From Pradoshia sp. D12 (GTDB taxonomy: Bacteria; Bacillota; Bacilli; Bacillales; Pradoshiaceae), in contig NZ_CP044545.1 in the NCBI RefSeq assembly GCF_008935075.1, forward strand, positions 3,351,587-3,415,586: DNA of 64,000 nt, in the 5' to 3' direction. Of the stretch, positions 26,708 through 36,352 are shown piece by piece. Under the pieces are notes generated by a model, which was not told the DNA's origin, ran no database searches, and was given only the letters and a program-made list of their open reading frames with translations. How positions within the stretch are numbered: position 1 is the stretch's first letter; each line of letters begins with the position of its first letter. The position numbers and the translations under genes were made by a program.

Positions 26708-27706
26708 GTGAAAGAAGATCAAAAAGTATATGACGTAACGATCATAGGTGGAGGACCTGTAGGATTGTTCACTGCTTTCTATGGTGGTATGAGGCAAGCC
26801 TCAGTGAAAATCATCGAAAGTCTGCCCCAGCTAGGCGGACAATTATCCGCACTCTATCCCGAGAAATATATTTATGATGTAGCGGGTTTTCCCAAAATAC
26901 TCGCTCAAGAATTAGTTAATAACCTAAAGGAACAAATGGCTAAGTTCGATCCAACCATTTGCCTTGAACAAGCTGTCGAGAATGTTGAAAAACAGGCAGA
27001 TGGCGTTTTTAAAGTAACAACCGATAAGGAAGTTCATTATTCAAACACGATCATCATCACAGCCGGTAATGGAGCATTCCAGCCAAGGCGCCTTGAACTT
27101 GAAAATGCGTCTAATTATGAAGGGAAAAATCTTCATTATTTTGTTGATGATTTAAATAAATTTGCCGGTAAAAAAGTCGTCGTATGTGGCGGAGGGGACT
27201 CTGCAGTAGACTGGGCATTAATGCTTGAGCCTATCGCCGAGGAAGTAACCCTTGTTCATCGCCGTGATAAATTCCGTGCCCATGAACATAGTGTGGAAAA
27301 TCTTAAAAATTCAAGTGTAATCATAAAGACTCCATATATACCATCTGAATTAGTTGGCGATGGGGAATCCATTAAACAAATCGTGTTGGATGATGCAACC
27401 GGGGATCATAAAGAAACGATTGATGTTGATGACGTATTAGTTACGTTTGGCTTTGTTTCTTCACTTGGACCTATTAAAGAGTGGGGACTTAATATCGAGA
27501 AAAATTCCATCATTGTGAATAGCAAAATGGAAACTAATATACCTGGTATATATGCAGCAGGAGATATTTGCACATATGATGGGAAAGTGAAGCTAATTGC
27601 CTGTGGATTTGGTGAAGCTCCTACGGCTATTAACAATGCAAAAGCATATATGGATCCTAAAGCAAGAATCCAGCCCCTTCACAGTACAAGTATGTTTAAG
27701 GATTGA
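26708..27706 (+). CDS. yumC: Ferredoxin/flavodoxin-NADP+ reductase (YumC)
   Basis: A 332-residue thioredoxin-reductase-like FNR, starting with GTG at 26708 after 'tataggggg'. The FAD motif is [18 protein letters not shown], the NADPH motif is [15 protein letters not shown] followed by [10 protein letters not shown], and [14 protein letters not shown] is the second FAD motif. There is no CxxC redox pair, which separates it from thioredoxin reductase. YumC-type enzymes exchange electrons between NADPH and ferredoxin or flavodoxin, supplying Fe-S assembly and desaturases; YumC is essential in B. subtilis. The length matches exactly. Confidence 0.92.
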   Translation: MKEDQKVYDVTIIGGGPVGLFTAFYGGMRQASVKIIESLPQLGGQLSALYPEKYIYDVAGFPKILAQELVNNLKEQMAKFDPTICLEQAVENVEKQADGVFKVTTDKEVHYSNTIIITAGNGAFQPRRLELENASNYEGKNLHYFVDDLNKFAGKKVVVCGGGDSAVDWALMLEPIAEEVTLVHRRDKFRAHEHSVENLKNSSVIIKTPYIPSELVGDGESIKQIVLDDATGDHKETIDVDDVLVTFGFVSSLGPIKEWGLNIEKNSIIVNSKMETNIPGIYAAGDICTYDGKVKLIACGFGEAPTAINNAKAYMDPKARIQPLHSTSMFKD

Positions 27707-27750
27707 TTTATTGAATTAAAACTGGTCAAGACGCGCCATGCAGAATAAAT

Positions 27751-27807
27751 AAAGGAATTCAGGATGTAAGCTCCTATGCTAACACATTCTGAATTCCTTC
27801 TTTTTTT
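27751..27807 (+). terminator. Terminator of yumC
   Basis: 'aaggaattcaggatgt' and 'acattctgaattcctt' pair almost perfectly around a 16-base loop, then 'cttttttt'. Confidence 0.8.
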
Positions 27808-27855
27808 AGAACCCAACCTTCCCTCTTTGTATGTATACAAATTCTTCCCTTACGT

Positions 27856-27908
27856 ACTAGTAAATACCAGAGTCAGGCCCCCTATGAAGCGGGTATGAGT
27901 TACTAGTG
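27856..27908. promoter_or_regulatory. Inverted repeat upstream of the SDR gene
   Basis: ACTAGTAA at about 27856-27863 and TTACTAGT at about 27900-27907 are exact complements ending beside the ribosome site of the gene at 27920. It could be an operator or a leader stem that affects translation. There is no established match. Confidence 0.35.
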
Positions 27909-27919
27909 AGGTGATTACA

Positions 27920-28552
27920 ATGAATGTGTTAATAGTCGGTGCAAACAATCGCACAGGCCAGCGAGTACTTGAGCTTTTGAATAAGTCTTCTCATCAGGCA
28001 TACTGTTTAGTACATGATGAAAATCTTGCTTCATTAGTTAGAAGTCTTGGTGCTGAACCCATGTTCGGAGAAATAACCGATTCTCTCCAATTGGAGGGCA
28101 TGCACGCAGTTATTTACGCAGTCGATGTAACAAATCCTAGTATTCATGATACGATCTCCCATGTAACACAGCACGGAGCTATCCACTTTATACGAGAGTG
28201 TGAAAAAGCGGGCATAGAGCGCTTCGTCATGCTAAGCTCCGTTTATGCTGACAAACCGGATGAAGCACCATGTGTTCTTTATTCCTTATTGGAGGAAACA
28301 AGGATGACGGAGAATTATTTAACTGGATCCAGTAGGTTAAAGTATACAATTGTCCGTCCAGGCAAAATGATTGATTCTGATGGCACATTTAAAATACTGG
28401 CGGCAGAATCTATCGATGATGATGGAATGATTTCACGTAATGAAGTTGCACAGATTTTAGTTGATACATTAGAAATAGATACGACTTTTAATAAAAAATT
28501 TTATTGTATTGAAGGCCCTTTTCCTATTAAGGAAGCCTTGGCTGAAGTGTAA
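27920..28552 (+). CDS. NAD(P)-binding atypical short-chain dehydrogenase
   Basis: I start it at ATG 27920, after 'gaggtgatt', giving 210 residues. The Rossmann motif VLIVGANNRTGQRVLELL is at 3-20. The middle has VIYAVDVTNPSIHD, FVMLSSVYAD and YTIVRPGKM, typical of the YwnB/YhfK 'NmrA-like/SDR_a5' NAD(P)-binding proteins. The YxxxK-type catalytic pair is not evident, so it may sense or bind NADP rather than reduce a known substrate. It is monocistronic with a terminator. It is not part of the B. subtilis order I remember here, so it may be an insertion. Confidence 0.78.
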   Translation: MNVLIVGANNRTGQRVLELLNKSSHQAYCLVHDENLASLVRSLGAEPMFGEITDSLQLEGMHAVIYAVDVTNPSIHDTISHVTQHGAIHFIRECEKAGIERFVMLSSVYADKPDEAPCVLYSLLEETRMTENYLTGSSRLKYTIVRPGKMIDSDGTFKILAAESIDDDGMISRNEVAQILVDTLEIDTTFNKKFYCIEGPFPIKEALAEV

Positions 28553-28571
28553 TATAAAAACAACTAGTCTC

Positions 28572-28606
28572 CCTCTCCCCGCTCTTATTGGGAGAGGTTA
28601 TTTTTG
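28572..28606 (+). terminator. Terminator of the SDR gene
   Basis: 'cctctcccc' / 'gggagagg' is followed by 'ttattttt'. Confidence 0.75.
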
Positions 28607-28643
28607 TATTTAGCAGGAACCTTAAAATGCCTTAGTCTCATAT

Positions 28644-28702
28644 AAAAAATTCCTTCTCAATAGATACCTTTTTGATCGCATCTGTTTAAAGAAGGAATTC
28701 CA
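28644..28702 (-). terminator. Terminator of yutM
   Basis: On the minus strand 'aattccttct' and 'agaaggaatt' pair and are followed by 'tttttat', about 25 bases past the yutM stop. Confidence 0.65.
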
Positions 28703-28727
28703 ACTAAATCAGTATTGATTTGTTAGT

Positions 28728-29099
28728 TTAACATTGCTCTGGATTACCCGTAACTTTAGCTGTACGAAATGAAGACCCACAACCACATGTGGCAATGGCA
28801 TTCGGATTATCAATCGTAAAACCTCCGCCGAGCATCGATTGTTTATAGTCTATACGCGTTCCAGTCAGGATAGGCGCGTCCTCTTTATTCACAAGAAAAT
28901 GAATTTCATGCTGTATGGTTTCAATATCACTATCTTGTTTTTTTTGCTCAAAGTTCATGCCATACGATAAACCGCTGCACCCTCCACCATGGACGGAAAC
29001 ACGCAAATATGGCTGATCTTCCCCGCTTTCTTTTATCATCGTATTTATTTGAAAAGCTGCTGCTTCTGTTACAATAATGACATCATTATTCATTACCAT
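28728..29099 (-). CDS. yutM: A-type Fe-S cluster carrier (HesB/IscA family, YutM)
   Basis: A 123-residue A-type carrier. The three conserved cysteines are present: one in HGGGCSGLSYG (about residue 42) and two in CGCGSSFRTA near the C-terminus. These ligate an Fe-S cluster or iron for delivery to target enzymes. Either of two nearby ATGs (29099 or 29093) could be used after 'aagggggaag'. The gene resembles B. subtilis YutM. Together with yutI and the suf operon in this window it makes up a nearly full set of Fe-S assembly proteins. Confidence 0.9.
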   Translation of the reverse strand: MVMNNDVIIVTEAAAFQINTMIKESGEDQPYLRVSVHGGGCSGLSYGMNFEQKKQDSDIETIQHEIHFLVNKEDAPILTGTRIDYKQSMLGGGFTIDNPNAIATCGCGSSFRTAKVTGNPEQC

Positions 29100-29355
29100 T
29101 CTTCCCCCTTATAAAAAGTTAGAAGGAAATTAAATCCTCTATTTATTAGTATATACATTAACCGGTGTCCTCTCAACCTTAAAACTGCCCATAATATGCT
29201 GCTGTTCGCACGTTTTTGAATAAGATATACGCTTTTAAATAACACTTTACCTAAATGACTATATTATTTTATCCAAAAGATTAATTAATATTTTTTACAT
29301 AAACAGCAGCGGAATGAAAGAAAATAGAAAGACGAAATTGAAAGGAGTTTCCTTG

Positions 29356-30114
29356 ATGCTTTCTTCCGAACAACAATCCAATCTTCAATCAAAATTAGCA
29401 GATGAAAAAAAGGAACTTGAACATCACATTTCCCTGAATAATCATTTTGGCATAGGGGAAGATGAAAATTTTTATAATTATGTAGGAGAACTCTCTACAT
29501 ATGATAACCATCCTGCGGATACCGCCACTGAGCTATATGAACGTGGTAAAGACCTAGCCTTAAATGAACATTTTGAGAATGAACTTAATCAGGTAAATAG
29601 AGCTTTACAGGCAATTGAACAAGGAACCTATGGTAAATGTGAAGTATGCGGTAAAGACATCCCTTTTGAGCGGCTTCAAGCAATACCATCTACCACTTAT
29701 TGCATCGAGCACAGTACTGAGCAAACCGTTTCTCACGAACGTCCAATAGAAGAACAGGTCCTGCATCCATTATATGAAAAAAAGCATGAGACAGAAGTAA
29801 ATGGCTTTGATGAAGAAGATTCCTGGCAGGCTGTTGCGGAGTGGGGGAGTTCAGATACCCCATCTGATTATTATGATCCAAAAGAGCACTATGATCAGGT
29901 CTATTTAAATTCCGATGAATATATTGGATATGTGGAGGATATTGAAAATTTCGCTGGAAACGATATTGAAGGGAAAAATGTTCAAATCTATCCTACAGCA
30001 GAACTTGAGCAATTAAAGGATTTATTGGATGAAGAAGGTATCATGACATCCTTTGGCGATTTAAAACCATATGAGGAAGATCCTTATACTGAAGATACCA
30101 ATGATGATGAGTAA
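29356..30114 (+). CDS. yteA: YteA-like DksA/TraR-type zinc finger protein
   Basis: A 252-residue protein from ATG 29356, preceded by 'aaaggagtttcc'. The N-terminal part is a coiled coil (EQQSNLQSKLADEKKELEHH), followed by GELSTYDNHPADTATELYER, characteristic of the YteA family. A TraR/DksA finger at about 95-120 reads YGKCEVCGKDIPFERL. Only the first CxxC pair is clear; the second position is TYCIEH, with one Cys. The C-terminal region is very acidic (ending EEDPYTEDTNDDE). It may bind RNA polymerase like DksA, but the role in bacilli is not known to me. Confidence 0.82.
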   Translation: MLSSEQQSNLQSKLADEKKELEHHISLNNHFGIGEDENFYNYVGELSTYDNHPADTATELYERGKDLALNEHFENELNQVNRALQAIEQGTYGKCEVCGKDIPFERLQAIPSTTYCIEHSTEQTVSHERPIEEQVLHPLYEKKHETEVNGFDEEDSWQAVAEWGSSDTPSDYYDPKEHYDQVYLNSDEYIGYVEDIENFAGNDIEGKNVQIYPTAELEQLKDLLDEEGIMTSFGDLKPYEEDPYTEDTNDDE

Positions 30115-30126
30115 TTCTTTATACAA

Positions 30127-30177
30127 AAAATAGGGAAGAAATAAGCAGAGTATGCCTATTTCTTCCCTTTTTATTAT
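30127..30177. terminator. Bidirectional terminator between yteA and yuzB
   Basis: 'aaaaatagggaagaaata' pairs with 'tatttcttccctttttatt' with A/T tracts on both sides; the two genes converge here. Confidence 0.8.
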
Positions 30178-30178
30178 A

Positions 30179-30415
30179 TTAAAACATTGGGTTCTCTTCC
30201 AGATATTCATAAATATGATCTACTAATTCTTCCGGACTGTCCCCTGTTACGACTTCTCCATTTACAAGGGCATACATACTGGCAGAGCAAATTCCACAAT
30301 AACTAAGACACCCATATTCAATAACATCCAAATTAGGATCTTTATCTAAAATCTCCATAGCGGCCTGTGAACCGCTGACAAGATTACTGACACAAAATTC
30401 AATTATTGGTTTCAT
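30179..30415 (-). CDS. yuzB: YuzB-like DUF1450 protein
   Basis: The product has 78 residues from ATG 30415, preceded by 'aaggggtgac'; B. subtilis YuzB has the same length. It is a DUF1450 protein with cysteines in EFCVSNL and [19 protein letters not shown]. This cysteine layout is thioredoxin-like ferredoxin in style, and metal or Fe-S binding is possible, but function is unknown. The C-terminus is [14 protein letters not shown]. It lies next to yutJ, yuzD and yutI, as in B. subtilis. Confidence 0.85.
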   Translation of the reverse strand: MKPIIEFCVSNLVSGSQAAMEILDKDPNLDVIEYGCLSYCGICSASMYALVNGEVVTGDSPEELVDHIYEYLEENPMF

Positions 30416-30443
30416 ACTATTGTCACCCCTTAGCACAACCAAA

Positions 30444-30472
30444 ATCCTACTCTAAAATGATATAATAGTCAA
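30444..30472 (-). promoter_or_regulatory. Candidate sigma-A promoter of yuzB
   Basis: On the minus strand TTGACT (30472-30467) and TAGGAT (30449-30444) are 17 bases apart, about 30 bases before the yuzB start. The rest of the 30416-30760 gap is AT-rich and shows no further gene. Confidence 0.5.
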
Positions 30473-30760
30473 TTAATTAAGGTGAATCAGTTACCTTTTT
30501 ATACTCCATCTGCCGAGAGATGTGATAGAGAAAATGTTTTTAAATTAGGACATCCGAAACGGAGTAATAATGTGACTTTTCACAAATTATACACAATTCA
30601 GTTGTTATTTTTTCCTATTTTCGATATACTTTGTATGGAATTTTACAATATTGACATCTATTATAATAATTTAATATTTTTATAGCACTACTTTGAATTT
30701 AGTATTCTAGCATAGTTTAAAATTAGAAAATTGTATCCCAACAAAGGAGTCGTCATTTCT

Positions 30761-31831
30761 ATGAAAAACTTAGTCATCCTCGGTGGTGGGTATGGTGGTA
30801 TGAGAATACTTAACAAGCTCACTGATCATCATTTTCCCGCAGATATTCATGTTACTTTGGTCGATCGAATTCCTTATCATTGTTTAAAAACTGAATTTTA
30901 TGCGCTTGCCGCTGGTTCCATTTCTGACCACACTATTCGTGTATCATTTCCTCAGCACGAAAGAATTCAATACAAGTACGGTGAAGTATCCTCTATCGAT
31001 TTATCAAATAAGAAAGTTCTATTAAAAGATCAGGAACCGCTTACATATGATGAACTGATTATCGGCCTGGGCTGTGAGGACAATTATCATAATGTGCCTG
31101 GAGCCGCAGAATATACCTATAGCATACAGTCTATTGATAAATCTCGCAGTACCTATCAAGCACTGAATAACCTCGGACCAGGTAAAGTAGTTGCCATCAT
31201 TGGCGGAGGATTAAGCGGAATTGAACTAGCTAGTGAATTGATTGAAGGACGCCCGGATTTAAATATTAAGCTTTTTGACCGTAATGACCATATTTTATCA
31301 GCATTTCCTAAAAAACTTAGTAATTATGTGGAAAGCTGGTTTCATGAACATCGTGTAGACTTAGTCCCAAATAGTAATATTACTAAGATAGAACCTAACC
31401 TGCTTTATAATGGTGACGTTTCCATTCCATGTGATGCCATTGTTTGGACCGCTGGCATTCAGCCAGTACAGCCAGTCAGAGAACTGCCTGTTGAAAAAGA
31501 CAGCGGTAACAAAATAAAACTGACAGTCCAGCACACCATCCCAGGCTATCCAGATGTATTTGTCATTGGAGATTGCGCAAGCCTTGGACATGCCCCAAGT
31601 GCGCAATTGGCAGAGGGGCAAGGTGAACAAATTTATCAGGTACTGGTTAAAAAATGGGCCGGAGAACCGCTCCCAGAATCCTTCCCTCCAATTAAACTGA
31701 AGGGAATTCTAGGATCCCTTGGTAAAAAACATGGTTTCGGGCTAATGTCTGAACGTACTATTATTACTGGCAGAATGGCGCGGCTGTTAAAGTCAGGGGT
31801 TTTGTGGATGTACAAGTATCATAATGGATAA
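30761..31831 (+). CDS. yutJ: NADH dehydrogenase-like flavoprotein (YutJ)
   Basis: A 356-residue protein from ATG 30761 after 'aaaggagtcg'; B. subtilis YutJ is 355 residues. It is an NDH-2-family flavoprotein: FAD motif LVILGGGYGGMRILNKL (3-19), NADH motif VAIIGGGLSGIELASELIEG and second FAD motif [12 protein letters not shown]. It is about 45 residues shorter than YumB, and the C-terminus (SGVLWMYKYHNG) is short and aromatic. Electron acceptor unknown; quinone reduction is inferred. It is the second NDH-2-like gene in this window. It converges on yuzD. Confidence 0.85.
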   Translation: MKNLVILGGGYGGMRILNKLTDHHFPADIHVTLVDRIPYHCLKTEFYALAAGSISDHTIRVSFPQHERIQYKYGEVSSIDLSNKKVLLKDQEPLTYDELIIGLGCEDNYHNVPGAAEYTYSIQSIDKSRSTYQALNNLGPGKVVAIIGGGLSGIELASELIEGRPDLNIKLFDRNDHILSAFPKKLSNYVESWFHEHRVDLVPNSNITKIEPNLLYNGDVSIPCDAIVWTAGIQPVQPVRELPVEKDSGNKIKLTVQHTIPGYPDVFVIGDCASLGHAPSAQLAEGQGEQIYQVLVKKWAGEPLPESFPPIKLKGILGSLGKKHGFGLMSERTIITGRMARLLKSGVLWMYKYHNG

Positions 31832-31870
31832 TAGGACCCTATGTTGATGGTTCGAATATATCGATTATTA

Positions 31871-31914
31871 AAAAACAAGCTTGCAGACCCTAAAAGTAGG
31901 CTGCAAGCTTTATC
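31871..31914. terminator. Bidirectional terminator between yutJ and yuzD
   Basis: 'aagcttgcagaccc' pairs with 'taggctgcaagctt', with 'aaaaaac' on the left and 'tat' on the right. The minus-strand side, serving yuzD, has the stronger T tract. Confidence 0.7.
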
Positions 31915-31921
31915 CAAATAA

Positions 31922-32242
31922 TTATTCACTTTTATATCCGTAATCTCGTAAAGCTTCAGTTATTACCTTTAATCGAGGGCTTCCTTCTCCGACTACTTTC
32001 CCGTCCAAGATGACTAAAGGATAAAAATATTCTCCTTCGGCAACTTTCTCAGCTATTTCTTTAATTTTCGGATCTTCTGGTGGGTTAAAAATATCGATGT
32101 ATGTGATCGTTAATGGGTGACTTGGGAATTTTCTCGATAAGGCAGCCTGCAGCCACTCATATGTTTCTTTTGATGATGGCATTCCAACACAGCTTGCACA
32201 TATTTGTGTGGCTCCGTATACATATAAATTTGCAACCGTCAC
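31922..32242 (-). CDS. yuzD: YuzD-like DUF1462 protein
   Basis: I prefer GTG 32242, which has 'aggggg' seven bases before it, giving 106 residues; an upstream ATG at 32284 would add 14. It is a DUF1462 protein with a thioredoxin-like fold. The CASCVGMPSSKETYEW motif near the N-terminus carries a CxxC. ILDGKVVGEGSPRLKVITEA near the end matches the cis-Pro region of such folds. It may be a redox or metal-handling partner of the neighbouring NifU-like protein, but this is inference from position. Confidence 0.82.
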   Translation of the reverse strand: MTVANLYVYGATQICASCVGMPSSKETYEWLQAALSRKFPSHPLTITYIDIFNPPEDPKIKEIAEKVAEGEYFYPLVILDGKVVGEGSPRLKVITEALRDYGYKSE

Positions 32243-32386
32243 CTGTTTTCCCCCTATTTTATCGCTTTTCTTTTCATCATACATAAATTTAATATAGGAA
32301 ACAAATTTTAACTATAAGCTAAGGAATGTAGATAGCTTTTTTAAGGTAAAATCATTATAATATGATTAGGAAAGGAGTCGATAGCC

Positions 32387-32623
32387 ATGGCAGAACAAGA
32401 ATTATTTGGGCAAGTTCAGGAAGTACTAGATAAATTACGTCCATTTCTTCTTCGCGACGGCGGCGACTGTGAGCTGGTTGATGTGGATGATGGAATTGTA
32501 AAATTACGTCTTTTAGGGGCTTGCGGAAGCTGTCCCAGCTCCACAATCACATTGAAAGCTGGCATCGAACGTGCACTTCTTGAAGAAGTTCCAGGCGTTG
32601 TTGAAGTTGAACAAGTTTTCTAA
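32387..32623 (+). CDS. yutI: NifU-like Fe-S scaffold protein (YutI)
   Basis: A 78-residue Nfu domain. [20 protein letters not shown], with the conserved CxxC pair, is at about residues 46-65. The family binds a [4Fe-4S] cluster between two subunits and passes it to target enzymes. A strong 'aaaggagtcg' site precedes the ATG. It diverges from yuzD and ends in a terminator shared with thrB. B. subtilis YutI is somewhat longer (recall), so this may be a minimal form. Confidence 0.9.
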   Translation: MAEQELFGQVQEVLDKLRPFLLRDGGDCELVDVDDGIVKLRLLGACGSCPSSTITLKAGIERALLEEVPGVVEVEQVF

Positions 32624-32637
32624 TGATCAAAACACAA

Positions 32638-32675
32638 ATAGCAGCGATTCCCCAATTATAGGGGAATCGCTGTTT
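32638..32675. terminator. Bidirectional terminator between yutI and thrB
   Basis: 'agcagcgattcccc' and 'ggggaatcgctgtt' pair, with 'tttaa' following. It lies between convergent genes. Confidence 0.8.
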
Positions 32676-33587
32676 TTAATTTAAATCCGTCAGTTGTATA
32701 ATAGAACCCGTATTGACCATTGGAATATGAAGGATATTCATTTCAGGAAACTCTCCTTTAAGACGTTCACAAATAAGTGGAACAGAATGTGAAGGAGCTA
32801 AAGAAAAAATGGTTGGCCCGGCACCGCTGATTGAACTGCCATAAGCTCCTTCCTCTTTTGCTAAACGTTTAATTCTAGAATAGTGAGGCATTAACTCACT
32901 TCGATACTTTTCATGGAAATCATCTCTTTCCATCATCTCTCCAACCAGTTTCCAATCATTTGTAGCAGCAGCGGCTACCAAAATGTTCGCTGCAGCACTT
33001 GAAGAAACAGCTTGAGAATGGGACAGATGAGTTGGCAATACTTCACGTGCTCTTTCAGTGTTCAACTCAAACGGAGGAATCGTTACAATTGCCCCGACAT
33101 CCCCAATCGGTAATGATACAAGGGTTGATTCACAATCATTATGAATGCCGACAATCATGCCACCGTAAATGGATGCACCCACATTATCTGGATGCCCTTC
33201 CTCTAAACTCGCAAATCTTAGTTTTTCTTCCTTGCTCAAATTCAGATTACAAAAGACATTGGCAAGCTCAAGTCCCGCTACAATTGCTGACGCACTGCTG
33301 CCCAGACCTCTTGCCAACGGTATTTCACTTTTCACCATCAATCTGCAGACCGGCATTTCTGCCCCAAAATAGGCTGCAGCTTTCTTAGCCATACGAACAA
33401 TAAAATTACTTTCATCCGAAGGAGTTTTCTTTAATTCATCCGATTTGATAATAACCATCCATTCATCTGATGGCATTGCTTCTATCGTCAAATACAAGCC
33501 CAGTGCGATTCCAATTGAGTCAAATCCCGGTCCCAGATTGGCTGTACTTGCCGGTATTTTAATACGCAACATGTCAGGCTGGTTCAT
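32676..33587 (-). CDS. thrB: Homoserine kinase
   Basis: A 303-residue GHMP kinase. The ATP loop is [20 protein letters not shown] (about 89-108). The N-terminal motif is [20 protein letters not shown], and the C-terminal glycine loop is [15 protein letters not shown]. It phosphorylates homoserine to O-phosphohomoserine for threonine synthesis. I place the start at ATG 33587, which overlaps the thrC stop as ATGA. It is the last gene of the hom-thrC-thrB operon, the B. subtilis order. Confidence 0.93.
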   Translation of the reverse strand: MNQPDMLRIKIPASTANLGPGFDSIGIALGLYLTIEAMPSDEWMVIIKSDELKKTPSDESNFIVRMAKKAAAYFGAEMPVCRLMVKSEIPLARGLGSSASAIVAGLELANVFCNLNLSKEEKLRFASLEEGHPDNVGASIYGGMIVGIHNDCESTLVSLPIGDVGAIVTIPPFELNTERAREVLPTHLSHSQAVSSSAAANILVAAAATNDWKLVGEMMERDDFHEKYRSELMPHYSRIKRLAKEEGAYGSSISGAGPTIFSLAPSHSVPLICERLKGEFPEMNILHIPMVNTGSIIQLTDLN

Positions 33588-34645
33588 GATGAGACTACAC
33601 CGCCAAAGCATCTTACCAATTCTTCTTCATCGTTTTCAATAACAGTTGGTTGTATTTGACTGTACTCCACAGCCGTATTTGGGTCTTTAAGCCCGTTACC
33701 GGTTAATACTGCGACAACTGTTTGTCCCTTCTTTATTTCTCCTGTTTGCAATTGTTTATAGATACCTGCAATGGAAGCACAGGAAGCTGGTTCGGCAAAT
33801 ATTCCTTCTTTTCTGGCTAATAACTGATAAGCCTTGATAATATCATCATCATTGATTTCATCTATTTTTCCGTTTGATTCCTTTACCGCCTCAACGGCAT
33901 ATTCCCAACTGGCCGGATTTCCGATACGAATCGCAGTGGCTATGGTTTCTGGTTGTTCGAACACCCGATTATGTACAATCGCAGCCGCACCTTCCGCTTC
34001 GAAGCCTCTCATTTCCGGAAGCCCACTCTGGCATTGCTCATGATATTCCTTAAACCCTTTCCAATACGCTGTAATATTACCGGCATTTCCAACCGGTATT
34101 GCGAGCACATCAGGGGCCTTACCCAATTGTTTACATATCTCAAAAGCAGCCGTTTTTTGCCCTTCAATTCTGTAAGGATTCACCGAATTGACAAGTGTGA
34201 TGGGAAATTTGGCACTGATGGAGCGGACCATAGCCAATGCCTGATCGAAGTTCCCTTTAATGGCATAGATTTCGGCTCCATACATAACTGCCTGAGCTAA
34301 CTTACCCATGGCAATTTTCCCATCAGGAATAACAACAATGCAGCGTAGCCCGGATCGGGCTGCGTAGGCTGCAGCTGCAGCGGATGTATTGCCGGTTGAA
34401 GCACATATAATCGTATCACTGCCTTCTTCTATGGCTTTTGCTACTGCCATCACCATTCCCCGATCTTTAAAGGAGCCTGTTGGATTGGCACCTTCATATT
34501 TAACATATAAATCAATCCCCAACTCCTTTGAAAGATTATGACAGCGAATTAACGGCGTATTCCCCTCCAACAGACTTAAATTCGGGGTCTGGTTATTCAC
34601 CGGTAAAAATTCTTTAAATTCCTGCAGTAACCCATTCCAGCTCAT
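33584..34645 (-). CDS. thrC: Threonine synthase
   Basis: The product has 353 residues from ATG 34645. Its ribosome site 'aagggggagc' lies in the last codons of hom, so the two genes are translationally linked. It is a fold-type II PLP enzyme. The Schiff-base lysine is in [13 protein letters not shown] (about K61), and the phosphate loop is [15 protein letters not shown]. It converts O-phosphohomoserine to threonine. All expected segments are present and the length is normal. Confidence 0.93.
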   Translation of the reverse strand: MSWNGLLQEFKEFLPVNNQTPNLSLLEGNTPLIRCHNLSKELGIDLYVKYEGANPTGSFKDRGMVMAVAKAIEEGSDTIICASTGNTSAAAAAYAARSGLRCIVVIPDGKIAMGKLAQAVMYGAEIYAIKGNFDQALAMVRSISAKFPITLVNSVNPYRIEGQKTAAFEICKQLGKAPDVLAIPVGNAGNITAYWKGFKEYHEQCQSGLPEMRGFEAEGAAAIVHNRVFEQPETIATAIRIGNPASWEYAVEAVKESNGKIDEINDDDIIKAYQLLARKEGIFAEPASCASIAGIYKQLQTGEIKKGQTVVAVLTGNGLKDPNTAVEYSQIQPTVIENDEEELVRCFGGVVSS

Positions 34646-34646
34646 T

Positions 34647-35939
34647 CTATGCTCCCCCTTCAACTCGATACGTACTTTTTATGGAGTAAACTTTTTCATT
34701 GGTTTCCAGCTCACGCAATACGTTTTCAAAATTAGCCACTGGAGCCTTATGTGATACAAGTACAATTTCCGATAATTCGTTGACCTTAATTGGCAGCTGC
34801 ATGATTTTCTCAAAGCTTATTCCATGGTTAGCAAAAATAGCAGTTAGCTGTGCAAAAACACCAACTTCATCCTTCACATGAATCCGCAGAAAAAATTTGC
34901 TATTAATTTCTTCATTCGTTTTTAATTTTTTATCAAATTGAGGTATAACTGCACTTCGCCCATTTACATCCAGCCTCATATTTTTCATGATGGCAACAAG
35001 ATCCGATACTACTGCTGTTGCTGTTGGCAGACTGCCGGCTCCAGGTCCGTAAAACATGGTCTCACCAACTGCCTCCCCATATACATACACCGCATTATAT
35101 TCGTCATTTACGGTAGCAAGAGGATGTTCCTCCGGTAAAAGGGTGGGCTGGACGCTCACCTCCACTTTATTTTCGGTTCGATTGGCAAACCCAAGCAGCT
35201 TCATAGTGTATCCAAGCCTTTTGCAGAGCGCTAGGTCCGCATCAGAAACAGTTGTAATCCCCTGTACCTTCACATCTTCCAATCCAATATTCATTGAAAA
35301 GCCCAAGGTTGCCAGAATCGCCATCTTTCTTGCTGCATCTAAGCCTTCTACATCGGCAGTTGGATCTGCTTCAGCAAAGCCAAGATCCTGTGCTTCTTTT
35401 AACGCTTCCTGATAAGAGACTTTTTCCTTGGTCATTTTCGTCATAATATAATTCGTAGTACCATTTACAATGCCCATTATTTTTGTAATATGATCTGATG
35501 CAAGTCCATCTACCAAGCTTCGTAAAATAGGGATTCCCCCAGCTACACTTGCCTCATAAAATAAATCACAGCCATTCTCTGAAGCAGTACGCAATAAATC
35601 CGGTCCATAGACTGCCATCAGATCTTTATTAGCTGTTACTATATGTTTTTTATTATTTAAAGCCTGCATCAGCAACAAGTAAGTATCTTCCACACCGCCT
35701 ATTACCTCAATAACGATATCTATTTCAGGATCAGAGATGATGTCTGTTGCGGAAGTCGTTATAAGTTCGGATGATACATCCATTGCTCTATCTTTATATT
35801 TATCTTTAACAAGGATTCTTTTAATCTCTACCGGGCAACCAACCTGATGCATCAGTTTTTCCTGGTGATTCTGAATGATTTGTACCACACCTGTTCCGAC
35901 AGTTCCCAGTCCCAGTAATCCAATTGTAATTGGTTTCAC
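34647..35939 (-). CDS. hom: Homoserine dehydrogenase
   Basis: I start it at GTG 35939 after 'gggggagatagg', giving 430 residues (B. subtilis Hom is about 433). The NAD(P) site is [14 protein letters not shown]. The catalytic region has TANKDLMA and [16 protein letters not shown]. The C-terminal ACT domain (about 350-425, [20 protein letters not shown]) is expected to sense threonine. It reduces aspartate semialdehyde to homoserine, the branch point to threonine and methionine. It heads the hom-thrC-thrB operon behind a good sigma-A promoter. Confidence 0.94.
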   Translation of the reverse strand: MKPITIGLLGLGTVGTGVVQIIQNHQEKLMHQVGCPVEIKRILVKDKYKDRAMDVSSELITTSATDIISDPEIDIVIEVIGGVEDTYLLLMQALNNKKHIVTANKDLMAVYGPDLLRTASENGCDLFYEASVAGGIPILRSLVDGLASDHITKIMGIVNGTTNYIMTKMTKEKVSYQEALKEAQDLGFAEADPTADVEGLDAARKMAILATLGFSMNIGLEDVKVQGITTVSDADLALCKRLGYTMKLLGFANRTENKVEVSVQPTLLPEEHPLATVNDEYNAVYVYGEAVGETMFYGPGAGSLPTATAVVSDLVAIMKNMRLDVNGRSAVIPQFDKKLKTNEEINSKFFLRIHVKDEVGVFAQLTAIFANHGISFEKIMQLPIKVNELSEIVLVSHKAPVANFENVLRELETNEKVYSIKSTYRVEGGA

Positions 35940-35994
35940 CCTATCTCCCCCTTTTTGTCTACCACAAAAATACATTTGTTTATGTATAGAAGAC

Positions 35995-36023
35995 ATTATA
36001 AATATAAACATAACCGTTTACAA
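35995..36023 (-). promoter_or_regulatory. Sigma-A promoter of hom-thrC-thrB
   Basis: On the minus strand TTGTAA (36023-36018), a 17-base spacer and a perfect TATAAT (36000-35995) lie about 56 bases before the hom start. No T-box or other riboswitch is visible. The rest of the gap to 36352 is AT-rich spacer with no further feature. Confidence 0.7.
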
Positions 36024-36352
36024 TATTAAATTAATTAAAAATTAAAATAATTTTACCCTACCGTTCTATTATACACAATATTCTAAAAATATATTTGAAC
36101 CATAAGCAAAGTAAATTCTTCTCCGCATACTAAATGGGTGTCTTCTTATGGATGCAAATTTTATTCAGCAAATAATCACCTCTTATTAGCATGCTTACTA
36201 AGATATAAAAAGAAGAATATTTCATAATTAAAGCGATATGGATTTTACAAAGATTGCAAGGATAGATGATTAGCCGATAAGGAAGAAGGCCTTTTAATAT
36301 GCTCATCAACCACTATTTGTACGTATTATAAATGGAAGTCGGTGTACACTTA

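Noticed and set aside
36012-36352. A possible T-box leader for hom-thrCB
   Set aside because: No T-box sequence or specifier-type stem was found; a standard sigma-A promoter lies only about 56 bases before the start.
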